Assembly (NCBI RefSeq): GCF_007997085.1
Contig: NZ_VORR01000010.1
Coordinates: forward strand, 38,593 to 102,592
DNA from: Polaribacter sp. IC066
GTDB lineage: Bacteria; Bacteroidota; Bacteroidia; Flavobacteriales; Flavobacteriaceae
Direction of reading: 5' to 3'
DNA: 64,000 bases
Of the stretch, positions 16,943 through 25,575 are shown one piece after another. Position numbers and translations under genes: made by a program. Positions within the stretch are counted from its first letter, which is position 1. Every line of letters starts with the position of its first letter. The notes beneath the pieces were generated by a model. It worked only from the letters and a program-made list of their open reading frames with translations. It did not search any database and had not been told where the DNA came from.

Positions 16943-19408
16943 TTAAAACAAACTTGCTCTAAACACAAATCCGGTTTCTTTTACATCCCCATAACGCGCA
17001 CTTACGTATTCAAAACGTAAAAAGCGATACTTACCAAAACCTAAATTTGCCAAACCGATAGAATATTCTGTGTAAGGATTCTTATCCGCCATAAACAAAG
17101 CTTTTCCGCCAGCAACTAAATGCAAACTTAACTTATTTAATAACGGAACTTTACCTAAAAGCGCACCTTTAAAATTATGCTCTAAATGCATTTCTGCATA
17201 CCGATCATTGGTATAATATTTATAATATTCTAACAAATTGAAACTATTTAGTTCTCTATCGATAGGAAACCATAATTGGTTTCCGTTGGCTTGTAAATTA
17301 TCCATAAAAGCAATATCCTTCTTTTCTGCAAAAATTCCTCCCCGAATCGTATAGGAAAAATCGCCATAATTACCCGCTTGTATGTCTTGCTTTATATTTG
17401 CAGTAAATAAATCTGAATTTAAATCGGAGTTCTCTGCACCAAATCTTTTTCTATAGTTTACGCTCACTGTTGGGTAGGTATCACTTCCTTCATTTGATTT
17501 CCTATCGGGATACGACAAGTATTTTTGCCTAAACACAAAAGTAGCGCCTATATTTAAAGATGCAATTGTATGTTCTTCAAAGGCACCATTTGTAAAATCT
17601 GTTTGATCTAGCGGATTGTTAGATGTATATCCAGTATCGTTTTGTTTTGCAAAAGAATAATCTGTTGTATTAAAAAGAGGCGTCCTTTTTGCATATTCTA
17701 AAGAAGATTCAACATAAAAACCATTTCTAATTTCTTCTGAATACCGAACCTCCGTAAAGGTTTTTTCGTAAATTTTCATATAATTGTTTCTGTAAAACAA
17801 AGAAGCAATGGTATTATTCAATTTAAAAATGGGTTCTCTCTCATTAAACTGCGGTGTTATTGTGCCGCCAGAAATAGTTAATCTCGGTTTCGAAAAATTA
17901 TCCCATTTTTTGGTAAAAGAAAACGTTGGTCTTACTCTTTTATCAGAAAAGCCATAATTCGCAATTATACTTGCAGTCCACCATTTTCCTTCTTCATTAA
18001 TTTGTTCAAAATAGCTAAAACCCGCAGAGGCATTAATTCCTTGAACAGTATTAAACCCAGTTCTTACCAAAGGACCGTTGTAAGAAAAAGAGTTGTTTTT
18101 ATAAGAATTTCTATGCGTATATCCTTTTAACGGATCTAACCATCCAAATTTATTTCCTTTTGCATCTAAGGAATCCAAATATTTTTTAGATTTTCTAATG
18201 ACCTTAATACTATCTTTTACACTATAATCTGTAATTTCTTCTTCGGTAAGTGGCACTGGTCGTAAGGTGTTCCAGAAAGCAACATCTTTTTTTGTAGCAT
18301 TTTCTTCAAAAGACAACACCTCGTTTGTAAAGGTAGTTTCTGTAAAATTAGGCTCAAAGTTATAATCTGAATACACGTAAGAAAATTTTCCGTTTGGCTT
18401 AAAACCAAAAAACTTAATATCAAAATCTATCGTTTGACTTATTAAAACCCATCCTGCTATTTCATCAGCATAATTATAACTTTGTTTTAACTTTAAAGAA
18501 TTTACAATCGGTATGTTTACTTGCGCCCCGGTTGTGGTAACATCTACCCCGTACAAAGCCCAATCATCTTCTACAATGTATATAAATCCGTCAAAAACCC
18601 GATCATTTTTTCGTTTCGGAATTAATTTTATTTTGTTAATCAGCTTCTCATTCTTCTCATAAAAAGTACCCACTAATTTATAATTGTAATAACTAAAGGC
18701 ATTTGTAGAAATTGGCGAAACCAAATCGTTAAAAACAGCTAAACTATTTTCATACAAATCTAAATTAGAATCTTCTGCTCTATTAAAACTGATACCGTTA
18801 TCTTGACCCGATACTTTAGACGCCACTATTTTTTCTTTGAATTGTTTTGGTTTTTTTTGAAAAGAAATATTAGAGAATGTTTCTGATAAATAAATGATAC
18901 CGGTTCTGGTTGAATCTAAACCCCCACCAAAATCTCCTGTACTTCGTCCTAAAAAACTCTCTGGCGCATCTTTAATTCTTGTTAAACCACGCGAATAAAA
19001 TTTAGCCGTATAATTAGAAAATTTATCTGTGTTCTTCTCTTTGTTAGCAATTACATTTCTAATAATTCTATTGGCTGGGTTGTCTTTTGTTGAAATAGAG
19101 ATCTCATCTAGTTTAATATTTTCTTCCTCTAAAATTGCATTCAATTCGAAAGGAAAAGAAGTAATATTGATTTCTTTTTTTAAGGTTTTAAAACCTAAAA
19201 ATTGAAAAACTACGGTGTGAGTTCCTTTTTTATTTAGTTCTAAAACATAATCACCATTATCGTTAGAGGTAGTTCCAGTAACCGTTTTGTCTAGATAAAC
19301 ACTTACAAAAGAAAGTGGTTCGCCTTCTTTATCTGTAATTTTCCCTTTTACTTGGGCAATCGTAATAGTTGAAATAAAAAGCAATAATAACACCGTAATA
19401 TTTTTCAT
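16943..19408 (-). CDS. DUF5686 outer-membrane protein with N-terminal carboxypeptidase-regulatory-like domain
   Basis: 821 residues. Signal peptide (MKNITVLLLLFISTITIAQ), then a CarboxypepD_reg-like beta-sandwich (VKGKITDKEGEPLSFVSVYL, TTSNDNGDYVLEL, VVFQFLGFKT) as in SusC/TonB receptors. The family-specific region follows (NPANRIIRNVIANKEKN, FSNYTAKFYSRGL), then a long beta-rich part ending in aromatic FVFRASLF, as expected for an outer-membrane barrel. There is no TonB plug domain. Function is not established for the family. The region upstream (19409-19849) is divergent from the dus gene. Confidence 0.88.
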   Translation of the reverse strand: MKNITVLLLLFISTITIAQVKGKITDKEGEPLSFVSVYLDKTVTGTTSNDNGDYVLELNKKGTHTVVFQFLGFKTLKKEINITSFPFELNAILEEENIKLDEISISTKDNPANRIIRNVIANKEKNTDKFSNYTAKFYSRGLTRIKDAPESFLGRSTGDFGGGLDSTRTGIIYLSETFSNISFQKKPKQFKEKIVASKVSGQDNGISFNRAEDSNLDLYENSLAVFNDLVSPISTNAFSYYNYKLVGTFYEKNEKLINKIKLIPKRKNDRVFDGFIYIVEDDWALYGVDVTTTGAQVNIPIVNSLKLKQSYNYADEIAGWVLISQTIDFDIKFFGFKPNGKFSYVYSDYNFEPNFTETTFTNEVLSFEENATKKDVAFWNTLRPVPLTEEEITDYSVKDSIKVIRKSKKYLDSLDAKGNKFGWLDPLKGYTHRNSYKNNSFSYNGPLVRTGFNTVQGINASAGFSYFEQINEEGKWWTASIIANYGFSDKRVRPTFSFTKKWDNFSKPRLTISGGTITPQFNEREPIFKLNNTIASLFYRNNYMKIYEKTFTEVRYSEEIRNGFYVESSLEYAKRTPLFNTTDYSFAKQNDTGYTSNNPLDQTDFTNGAFEEHTIASLNIGATFVFRQKYLSYPDRKSNEGSDTYPTVSVNYRKRFGAENSDLNSDLFTANIKQDIQAGNYGDFSYTIRGGIFAEKKDIAFMDNLQANGNQLWFPIDRELNSFNLLEYYKYYTNDRYAEMHLEHNFKGALLGKVPLLNKLSLHLVAGGKALFMADKNPYTEYSIGLANLGFGKYRFLRFEYVSARYGDVKETGFVFRASLF

Positions 19409-19849
19409 AAGTAAATTTTAATTCAACAGGAAACATAAAGTTTCTTAAAAAACTATAGAATATTAATTTGTGAAACAACCCATACTTGTTTCTTACTTTA
19501 TAAGACGTACAAATAGTAAAATACTTGCTTCTTATTCTTTATTTTTCGATAAAAGTAAGATAAACCTTGAATAGAGAATCGTTTTTAACCGTTAAATTTA
19601 AAAGTAAAAAACAAGATTATTTACAAATACAATGCCATAACTCTTAAAAAGAATAGAGAAACTACAAACCCAAAAGAATACCATAAAACATTTATATTTG
19701 TAAGCGATTAATGATTATTTTTCGGGCTTATTAAAATCATTCATTAAAGAATAAAAACGTTAAGAGCGCATACAGCTAAAACGTTTTTAATCAACCAACA
19801 AAACAAAAAAAAACAAATTCTTAAAGCTATTCATTGCTATCCATTTTTC
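19409..19849. other. Divergent 441-base intergenic region with a 10-bp inverted repeat
   Basis: No gene seen. TATATTTG at 19693-19700 is a perfect -7 match on the plus strand but has no TTTG at the expected distance. A perfect inverted repeat TAAAAACGTT (19752-19761) / AACGTTTTTA (19780-19789) with an 18-base loop lies in the likely dus leader. Confidence 0.45.
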
Positions 19850-20803
19850 ATGAACCAGACGCTCTTATCATCTCCTTTACAAGGTTTCACAGATTATAAA
19901 TTTAGAAACGCCTTTAACCATTTCTTTGGAGGTATTGATACTTTTTATTCGCCCTACATTCGGCTTAACGGAAAGTTGGTGATTAAAAATTCGTATCAAA
20001 AAGATATACTTTTAGAAAATAATACAACACTCGAAGTAATTCCTCAAATTATTACCAATGATGTTGATGAATTTTTATTCGTTTCTAACTATGTGCAAGA
20101 ATTAGGGTATAAAGAATTAAATTGGAATTTAGGTTGCCCGTATCCGATGGTTACAAAAAGAGGAATGGGTTCTGGGCTCATTAGCGATGCCGAAAAAATA
20201 AATAGTATTCTTCATAAAGTTCATAACGAATCTGATATTACTGTTTCTATGAAAATGAGAATGGGCTATGATACTCCTGAAGAAATTTTAGGTGTTTTAC
20301 CCATTTTAGACCGTTACCCTCTAAAAAATATTGCCATTCATGCAAGAATAGGAAAACAGCTGTATAAAGGAGGAACTAATTTAGAAGCATTTCAAAAATG
20401 TTTAGATAATAGTAAACATAAAATGTATTATAATGGCGATATTACTTCCGTTGCCGCTTTTAAAAAACTACAAAAACGCTTTACATCGATAGACCATTGG
20501 ATGATTGGCAGAGGCTTAATTGCCGATCCTTTTTTACCAAGTATGATTAAAGCGAACACCACAGAATATCCTAAAAATAGATATGACGTCTTTAATGAAT
20601 TTCACGACCGTATTTATCAAGAATATGATGCTGCACTTTCTGGCCCTACTCCTATTAAAATGAAAATGCTTGGTTTTTGGGAGTACTTTTCTCAAAGTTT
20701 TTCAAATCCGCAGAAAACGTTCAAGAAAATTAAAAAGGCACAAAATGCCAAGATGTATGAAAATGCTGTAAGAGAAATTTTTAAAGAAGCTAAAAATGGC
20801 TAA
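19850..20803 (+). CDS. tRNA-dihydrouridine synthase family protein
   Basis: FMN-dependent reductase of uridines in tRNA D-loops. 317 residues. TIM-barrel Dus motifs: LLSSPLQGFTDYKFRNAF (flavin-binding start), ELNWNLGCPYPMVTKRGMGS (catalytic Cys as proton donor), VSMKMRMGYDTPEE, IAIHARIGKQLYKGG and MIGRGLIADPFL. The length fits bacterial Dus, but I cannot assign DusA, B or C. It ends one base before the stop of the convergent phosphatase-family gene, with no terminator between them. Confidence 0.9.
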   Translation: MNQTLLSSPLQGFTDYKFRNAFNHFFGGIDTFYSPYIRLNGKLVIKNSYQKDILLENNTTLEVIPQIITNDVDEFLFVSNYVQELGYKELNWNLGCPYPMVTKRGMGSGLISDAEKINSILHKVHNESDITVSMKMRMGYDTPEEILGVLPILDRYPLKNIAIHARIGKQLYKGGTNLEAFQKCLDNSKHKMYYNGDITSVAAFKKLQKRFTSIDHWMIGRGLIADPFLPSMIKANTTEYPKNRYDVFNEFHDRIYQEYDAALSGPTPIKMKMLGFWEYFSQSFSNPQKTFKKIKKAQNAKMYENAVREIFKEAKNG

Positions 20804-20804
20804 T

Positions 20805-21782
20805 TTACTTCAATCTAAACTCCATAAAAACAGGCAAATGATCTGAAGCTTGTTCAAAATCATTTAACACTTTTCCTGAAATATATTCAATAGAATTTTT
20901 GGTGTAAAAAATATAATCTATGCGTTCATAAGGATTTTTGGCATCAAAAGTATTTTCGATATTTGAAAGATCGAAAGCCGCATTTCCAACTCCTTTCATT
21001 TCAAATAACTCTTTTATGACTGTATTTTTATTTGTGGCACTTGCATTAAAATCGCCTAATAAAATAGTAGGATACACCTCTTTAAATTGGTTAAAAAGTT
21101 TTAAAACTTCTTTAAATTGCTTTGCTCTTGTCGCTGTGTCAAAAGCTTCTAAATGAATATTAATTACCATTACATCTTTGCCATTTAAAACAACTTTTAC
21201 AATTTGAGCTAGACGATCTAAATAAAAAGCATCTCTATGAAAAGGCGAATCTGCAACTCTTGGCAACACAATTCTTTGTTGTTCTTTTAAAGGATATTTA
21301 CTAATAATCGATTGCCCAGAAACCACTTTACCAAAATGCATCGATATAGGCCAATACGGAAAAGGCAAATAACGCTCATCCCAATTAATCGTTTTTGCTC
21401 TAAACGGATACCCTAAATTAGCAATTTGTTCTTCTTGATTTACATGATAACTTCTTGATGCATTATAATCTATTTCTTGAAAAGCAATAATATCTGGAGC
21501 ACTTTTTTTGGTCTCTTTTAAAACTTTTTGTAAATTTTTATCAAATAATTCTTTCGGTTTTGCAATTGGCAGATTGTTTGTCATGCCACTTAAATAACCA
21601 ATATTATAGGTTACAATGCTAAATATTGAATCCTTTACAGGCAGCACATTGCTATTTACAATGGTTAGTTTCGCATACTCTTTTTCTTCTAAAGTTGATG
21701 AGGATGCCCAAAAAAAGAAAATGATAAAGGCAATGAGCAACAGTAAAAAAAATTGAGAAAATTGTTTTAAGAAACGTTTCAT
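20805..21782 (-). CDS. Membrane-anchored endonuclease/exonuclease/phosphatase family protein
   Basis: 325 residues. The N-terminal helix (FFLLLLIAFIIFFFWA) predicts membrane anchoring with the enzyme domain outside the cytoplasm. EEP (DNase I-like) motifs are in order: VTYNIGYLSG, DIIAFQEIDY (metal-binding Glu), VINIHLEAF (catalytic His region), ILLGDFNAS (D-x-N), RIDYIFYT and SDHLPVFMEF (final Asp-His). The substrate could be nucleic acid, phosphoinositide or another phosphodiester; sequence alone does not say. Confidence 0.88.
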   Translation of the reverse strand: MKRFLKQFSQFFLLLLIAFIIFFFWASSSTLEEKEYAKLTIVNSNVLPVKDSIFSIVTYNIGYLSGMTNNLPIAKPKELFDKNLQKVLKETKKSAPDIIAFQEIDYNASRSYHVNQEEQIANLGYPFRAKTINWDERYLPFPYWPISMHFGKVVSGQSIISKYPLKEQQRIVLPRVADSPFHRDAFYLDRLAQIVKVVLNGKDVMVINIHLEAFDTATRAKQFKEVLKLFNQFKEVYPTILLGDFNASATNKNTVIKELFEMKGVGNAAFDLSNIENTFDAKNPYERIDYIFYTKNSIEYISGKVLNDFEQASDHLPVFMEFRLK

Positions 21783-22495
21783 AAATGTATGTTTTATACT
21801 TTCTTTAGAAAATTACAATCTTATTTTTTAAACAGAAGTATCTATTTTCTTTTCCGTATTACAACACTTTAAAGCTACTCCTTTTTTTGTCAAGAAAAAC
21901 CTTCTTATTGTTTATTCTTTTGTAAACTTTAAAAAAAGCTACTTCTAAAACGCTTTGCAAGAAATAGACTTTCATAGAATTATAAAGGTCGTTCTATTCT
22001 TTTTTATTGTGTACAACTTAAACAAAGAACTTAAAATTAGGTTTAAATACATAATGTATTACCAAAGAAGTCTTTAAAACCTCTAAAAGAACAAGGTTTT
22101 AAAGCGTTTCTATTTGCTGTAGCTCTCTAAAAATAGTGGCTTCCACTTTTTTTGGGTGGTAAAAATCTTGTTTTTCTATCATTTTTTTTGACATAAAACG
22201 AGCAGTCATCATTCTCATTATTTTTTTTAGAATTAACTTTGTTATTCACAGACTAATTTAAATTAGAAGCTTAAACCAGTTTAATTTAATAGTGACGTGC
22301 AAATAAATTGAATTATTTTTTCATTAAATGAAATATAATTAGCATAGCATCGTTACGCTAATTATTTTTGATGAAAAGTAAATAAAAAAAACGATTTATT
22401 ACGGCATTATAAGGCTAATTTGGTATTAAACCTTCTCTGTCTGCGGTAGTCAAAGACAAAGTAGTATAAAATACAATTTAACAAAAAATCTATTT
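21783..22495. other. 713-base intergenic region
   Basis: Mostly AT-rich sequence without hairpins or long frames. The only candidate gene is a 39-codon minus-strand ORF at 22099-22218. A long T-rich tract at about 22140-22235 reads as Lys/Phe codons of that ORF on the minus strand. Confidence 0.4.
22099..22218 (-). CDS. Possible 39-residue small protein
   Basis: ATG at 22218, stop TAA at 22099. The product is basic and Met-rich (MRMMTARFMSKKMIEKQDF) with a second half KKVEATIFRELQQIETL that could form a helix. It is the only coherent frame in a 713-base gap. No family recognised. It could be chance in AT-rich DNA. Confidence 0.25.
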   Translation of the reverse strand: MRMMTARFMSKKMIEKQDFYHPKKVEATIFRELQQIETL

Positions 22496-22900
22496 ATGAA
22501 AAAAACAGTAAGTATCCTCTTTTTAGTATTCGCTTTTACCTTTGCTGCCCAAGCACAAAAAGAGGGTATCAAATTAAAAGCTGAACAGTTGTTAAAAGAA
22601 ATGACAACCGCATTAAGTTTAACTGAAGAGCAACAATATAAAATTAAACCCTTATTAATGGCGCAAGTTATCGATAGAAAACAAGTATCTGAAAAGAAAA
22701 AAGAGCTAAAAGAATCTGGCAAAAAAGCATCTGTAGCTGCTCTTAAAAAAATGAAAGAAGAAAAAATAGCAAAAAAAATCGCTATGAATTCTAAAATGGC
22801 AACTATTTTAAATAAAGAGCAATTTGCAAAGTTTGAAATGATTGCAAAAGAGAAAAAAAAGAATGCCAAAATAAAAAACGACCAAAAGAAAACAAATTAA
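22496..22900 (+). CDS. Small secreted helical protein, Spy/CpxP-like
   Basis: 134 residues with a Sec signal peptide (SILFLVFAFTFAAQAQ) and a Lys-rich all-helical mature part. Segments such as MTTALSLTEEQQYKIKPLL and MATILNKEQFAKFEMI resemble the repeated L-T-x-E-Q / L-x-x-E-Q-x-x-K/F pattern of Spy/CpxP periplasmic chaperone-like proteins and related Bacteroidota proteins. The assignment is by pattern only. An opposing minus-strand frame (22450-22869) is a shadow. A strong terminator follows. Confidence 0.78.
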   Translation: MKKTVSILFLVFAFTFAAQAQKEGIKLKAEQLLKEMTTALSLTEEQQYKIKPLLMAQVIDRKQVSEKKKELKESGKKASVAALKKMKEEKIAKKIAMNSKMATILNKEQFAKFEMIAKEKKKNAKIKNDQKKTN

Positions 22901-22925
22901 TAGTGGTTCGTTCGTTTGTACTTAC

Positions 22926-22960
22926 AACTCGAATTCTTTATTGAATTCGAGTTTTTTTTT
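22926..22960 (+). terminator. Rho-independent terminator after the Spy-like gene
   Basis: Perfect 11-bp stem (aactcgaattc/gaattcgagtt), six-base loop, and a T-run of about ten. Confidence 0.92.
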
Positions 22961-22997
22961 ACGCTTTAAAGTACTGTTAAAAAACTAGGAATCAAAC

Positions 22998-23163
22998 AAA
23001 TGAACCACCTAAAGGCAGAGCCATCAAGGTGTCAAAAAAATAACCTTTTCATATTTCGACACATGGCGTCGAGATATGAAGACAAAATTCTGCTAAAGAA
23101 CCGACTAGGTAGGCAGGTTCAACTTACAATTTTAAAATTAAGTTTCACGAATAAAGACCTGAT
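22998..23163. repeat. Dispersed structured intergenic element, family B, copy 2
   Basis: Homologous to 15328-15535. Pairing differs in sequence but not in place: GCCAT (23020-23024) with ATGGC (23063-23067), and GTGTC (23029-23033) with GACAC (23058-23062), around an A-rich and cctttt core. It lies just after a terminator. Confidence 0.65.
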
Positions 23164-23230
23164 TTTATAATACTCTCTTAACAAAACCCTATTTCAATGA
23201 AGAAATCGGTTTTTTTTGTTTTATGATAAA

Positions 23231-23339
23231 TTTGCGTTAGCGATTGAACGGCTTGTTTGAGCTCTTTTTCTTGTGCTAAATGAAATTTAGCACAAGAAAA
23301 AAGCGAGTAGTGAAAGCGCGACCTTGTGTAACGCCCAAA
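23231..23339. repeat. Dispersed structured intergenic element, family A, copy 1
   Basis: The outer arms GCGTTA (23234-23239) and TAACGC (23329-23334) pair. The core is gattgaacggc ... gagctc, and an inner 12-bp perfect hairpin CTTGTGCTAAAT/ATTTAGCACAAG (23270-23281/23285-23296) is flanked by T5 and A-runs. Related copies are at 35225-35310 and 36503-36590. It ends at the stop of the carbonic-anhydrase-like gene. Confidence 0.8.
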
Positions 23340-23341
23340 TA

Positions 23342-23857
23342 TTATTCTTTAAACCAACTAGAATATTTTACATAATTATTCGCAATTCGGTCTATTTCTC
23401 CAGAAATTAATTCTTGAGAGATATCTTTTACTTTTTTAGCCGGCACGCCTGCATAAATACTTCCGCTTTCTACTCTTGTATTTTTAGTAACCACGGCACC
23501 TGCGGCAATAATTGAGTTCGATTCTATGATACAATCGTCCATAATAATACTGCCCATACCAATTAAAACATTGTCGTGAATTGTGCAACCGTGAACAATG
23601 GCATTGTGCCCAATAGAAACGTTATTGCCAATGGTTGTTGGCGATTTTTGATAGGTAGCGTGAATTACCGCGCCATCTTGAATATTTACTTTATTCCCTA
23701 TTTTTATATAATGAACATCGCCTCGAATCACGGCATTATACCAAATACTGCATTCTTTACCCAATGAAACTTCACCAAGAATTGTTGCGTTTTCTGCTAC
23801 AAAACAGTCTTCTGGTATTTGTGGATGTTTACCGTTCACGGTTTTTATAATTGGCAT
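23342..23857 (-). CDS. Gamma-class carbonic anhydrase family (left-handed beta-helix) protein
   Basis: 171 residues of hexapeptide repeats ([LIV]-G-x4 pattern, e.g. ILGEVSLGKECSIWYNAVIR, IKIGNKVNIQDGAVIH, TTIGNNVSIGHNAIVHG, VLIGMGSII). The three zinc-ligand His positions are in VIHATY, IGHNAIVHG. The end (GSIYAGVPAKKVKDIS) matches the YrdA/PaaY/CaiE-like group. It may be a carbonic anhydrase or an acyltransferase-like protein; family annotation does not separate them. It is followed directly by repeat family A. Confidence 0.9.
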   Translation of the reverse strand: MPIIKTVNGKHPQIPEDCFVAENATILGEVSLGKECSIWYNAVIRGDVHYIKIGNKVNIQDGAVIHATYQKSPTTIGNNVSIGHNAIVHGCTIHDNVLIGMGSIIMDDCIIESNSIIAAGAVVTKNTRVESGSIYAGVPAKKVKDISQELISGEIDRIANNYVKYSSWFKE

Positions 23858-23933
23858 ACTTATTTATTTTAAGGTTAAATTTATGTTAGATTGAAAATTT
23901 TAAAAATATAGAAAATAAAATCATCTCGATACA

Positions 23934-23954
23934 AATTTGATGAAAAATCAAATT
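23934..23954. repeat. Short perfect hairpin upstream of the carbonic-anhydrase-like gene
   Basis: AATTTGAT (23934-23941) and ATCAAATT (23947-23954) pair perfectly around gaaaa. They are flanked by tctcgat and actcgatgtgaca, words that look like a dispersed intergenic motif. Confidence 0.45.
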
Positions 23955-24049
23955 CACTCGATGTGACAGACTCTAATTAACAAAATTCTAGCATATAAGT
24001 TTACTTCTTGAGTTAATTTTGACAGAAACAGGAATGGTAAAATGGCGTT

Positions 24050-24622
24050 TTATTTAAAATAAGACAACAAATTACTCTTTTGCGAATCAGAAACCAATAT
24101 TTCTTTTCCGTTCGAAACTATAACACTTCCGCCTTTTCCCTTTTTGTACTTGGTAATTGCGTTTACATTTAACAGATGTGATTTATGAATTCTTGCAAAC
24201 GAATACCCCTTTGATGCTTCTTGAAAATACTTTACCGTTTTGCTTACCAATTTTTTTGAATTCGCTAAATGAATTTCGGTATAATTATCGTCTGCTTTGC
24301 AGAAAACAATATCATTAATGTTTAAAACTTCAAAACCATCTAATTGCGGAATGGAAATTTTTCCTGTCGCTGAATTTGTTTTTAGCAATAGTATTTGGTG
24401 TTGTAATTAATGCTCTTTTTACTTAATTTCTGCAACAATATTTACGGCTTTCATCAACTCATCATTAGAAATTGGTTTTAACAAATAATAACTTGCATGA
24501 CTGTTCAACGCTTCTATGGCATATTGGTTATTGGCGGTTACAAAAATAGTCTCAAAAGTTATATCTTCTACTTTTTCTAACAAATCAAAAATGGTATTTG
24601 CAAAAAAGCTGTTGAGTTTCAA
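24050..24622 (-). pseudogene. LytTR response-regulator pseudogene
   Basis: Two fragments in one reading frame. The upstream part is the second half of a receiver domain (FDLLEKV, ETIFVTANNQYAIEAL, YYLLKPISNDELMKAV). The downstream part is a complete LytTR DNA-binding domain (DGFEVLNINDIVFCKADDNY, FARIHKSHLLNV, YKKGKGGSVIVSNG). Two in-frame TAA codons separate them (EIK-stop-KEH-stop-LQHQ), each one C-to-T change from CAA. The receiver also lacks its N-terminal half, and the region aligned with the phospho-acceptor Asp reads FLKLN. No histidine kinase gene is adjacent. The LytTR ORF alone would start at a TTG and is unlikely to be functional. Confidence 0.85.
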
Positions 24623-24747
24623 AAAATAAAAGTTACCTCCTCTATTTTTGTGAAATTTAAAATAAAATAACCTTTTTAATTTAGTTAAACACAGTTTAAA
24701 TGCGCTGTGATTCCTTTTATTCTAAAACCTATATAAGTTTATAAATT

Positions 24748-25575
24748 CTATTGTAGTACTAATTTCTGCCCGATAACAATCGTATTATCCTTTAGATTAT
24801 TGAGCTTTTTTAGTGCATTCACAGAAATATTGAATTTTCGACTCACCGCATATAAAGTATCGCCTTTTTTAACCTCGTAATAGCTAGCGGTTAAAGAAGT
24901 AGTTTCTTCACCGTCTCTATTAGGTGCCTCGTAAATAAAATCCTTCTTTTTTACTTTATCGAACTCGTGCAATTTATAATCTCTAATAATTTTCAATAAT
25001 TTTGCTGGGTACCTTGTATCGGTTGCATAACCTGCTTTGCGCAAACCATACGCCCATTTTTTATAGTCTCTTATATGATACTCAAACAAAAAAGCATACC
25101 GTTTTCTTTGGGTTAAGAATAAAGAATGATCGTGGTAAGAAGTTTCTGGATATTGATATTTTCTAAAGCATTCTCCTTTTTCATCATCGTCATGATAAAC
25201 CCTTTCACCCGTCCATTGTGTATGGCATTTTATTCCAAAATGATTGTTAGATTTTAGTGCTAAAACGCTTCTACCTTTTCCAGATTCTAAAATTCCTTGC
25301 GCTAAAGTAATACTAGCCGGAATTTTATATTCGTGCATTTCTCTCACTGCAATTGATGCGTATTTTCTTATATAAGCGAGTGTATACGAATTTAATGCCG
25401 GATTTTTCTTGGCTAATTTTCGGGTAATTTCTTTTTCATCAACAGAAGGTAGGTCTTCTGGTTTTGGCTCTGCAAGGACAACTCCTGAATTTTTTTTCTG
25501 AACCACCCTTTTTTTTGAGCCACAACTGGCCAAAAAGAGTATTGCACATAAAAAAACCAAAAATCTTAACTTCAT
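24748..25575 (-). CDS. Lipoprotein with glucosaminidase (GH73) and LysM domains
   Basis: 275 residues. The lipobox LFLASCGSKK gives a lipidated Cys at about 18. The GH73/FlgJ-like peptidoglycan hydrolase domain spans about residues 65-205 (YASIAVREMHEYKIPASITL with the catalytic Glu in LAQGILESGKGRS, then NNHFGIKC, YPETSYHDHSLFL). A C-terminal LysM peptidoglycan-binding domain follows (YYEVKKGDTLYAVSRKFNIS). Likely a cell-wall remodelling enzyme anchored to a membrane. Its start overlaps the stop of the upstream desulfhydrase gene by 4 bases (ATGA), so the two are coupled. Confidence 0.92.
   Translation of the reverse strand: MKLRFLVFLCAILFLASCGSKKRVVQKKNSGVVLAEPKPEDLPSVDEKEITRKLAKKNPALNSYTLAYIRKYASIAVREMHEYKIPASITLAQGILESGKGRSVLALKSNNHFGIKCHTQWTGERVYHDDDEKGECFRKYQYPETSYHDHSLFLTQRKRYAFLFEYHIRDYKKWAYGLRKAGYATDTRYPAKLLKIIRDYKLHEFDKVKKKDFIYEAPNRDGEETTSLTASYYEVKKGDTLYAVSRKFNISVNALKKLNNLKDNTIVIGQKLVLQ

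Noticed and set aside
22450..22869. Minus-strand frame of 139 codons opposite the Spy-like gene
   Set aside because: It is rich in Phe/Ser/Cys because it is the reverse of Lys/Glu/Ala codons. The plus-strand gene has a signal peptide, a terminator and a sensible composition.
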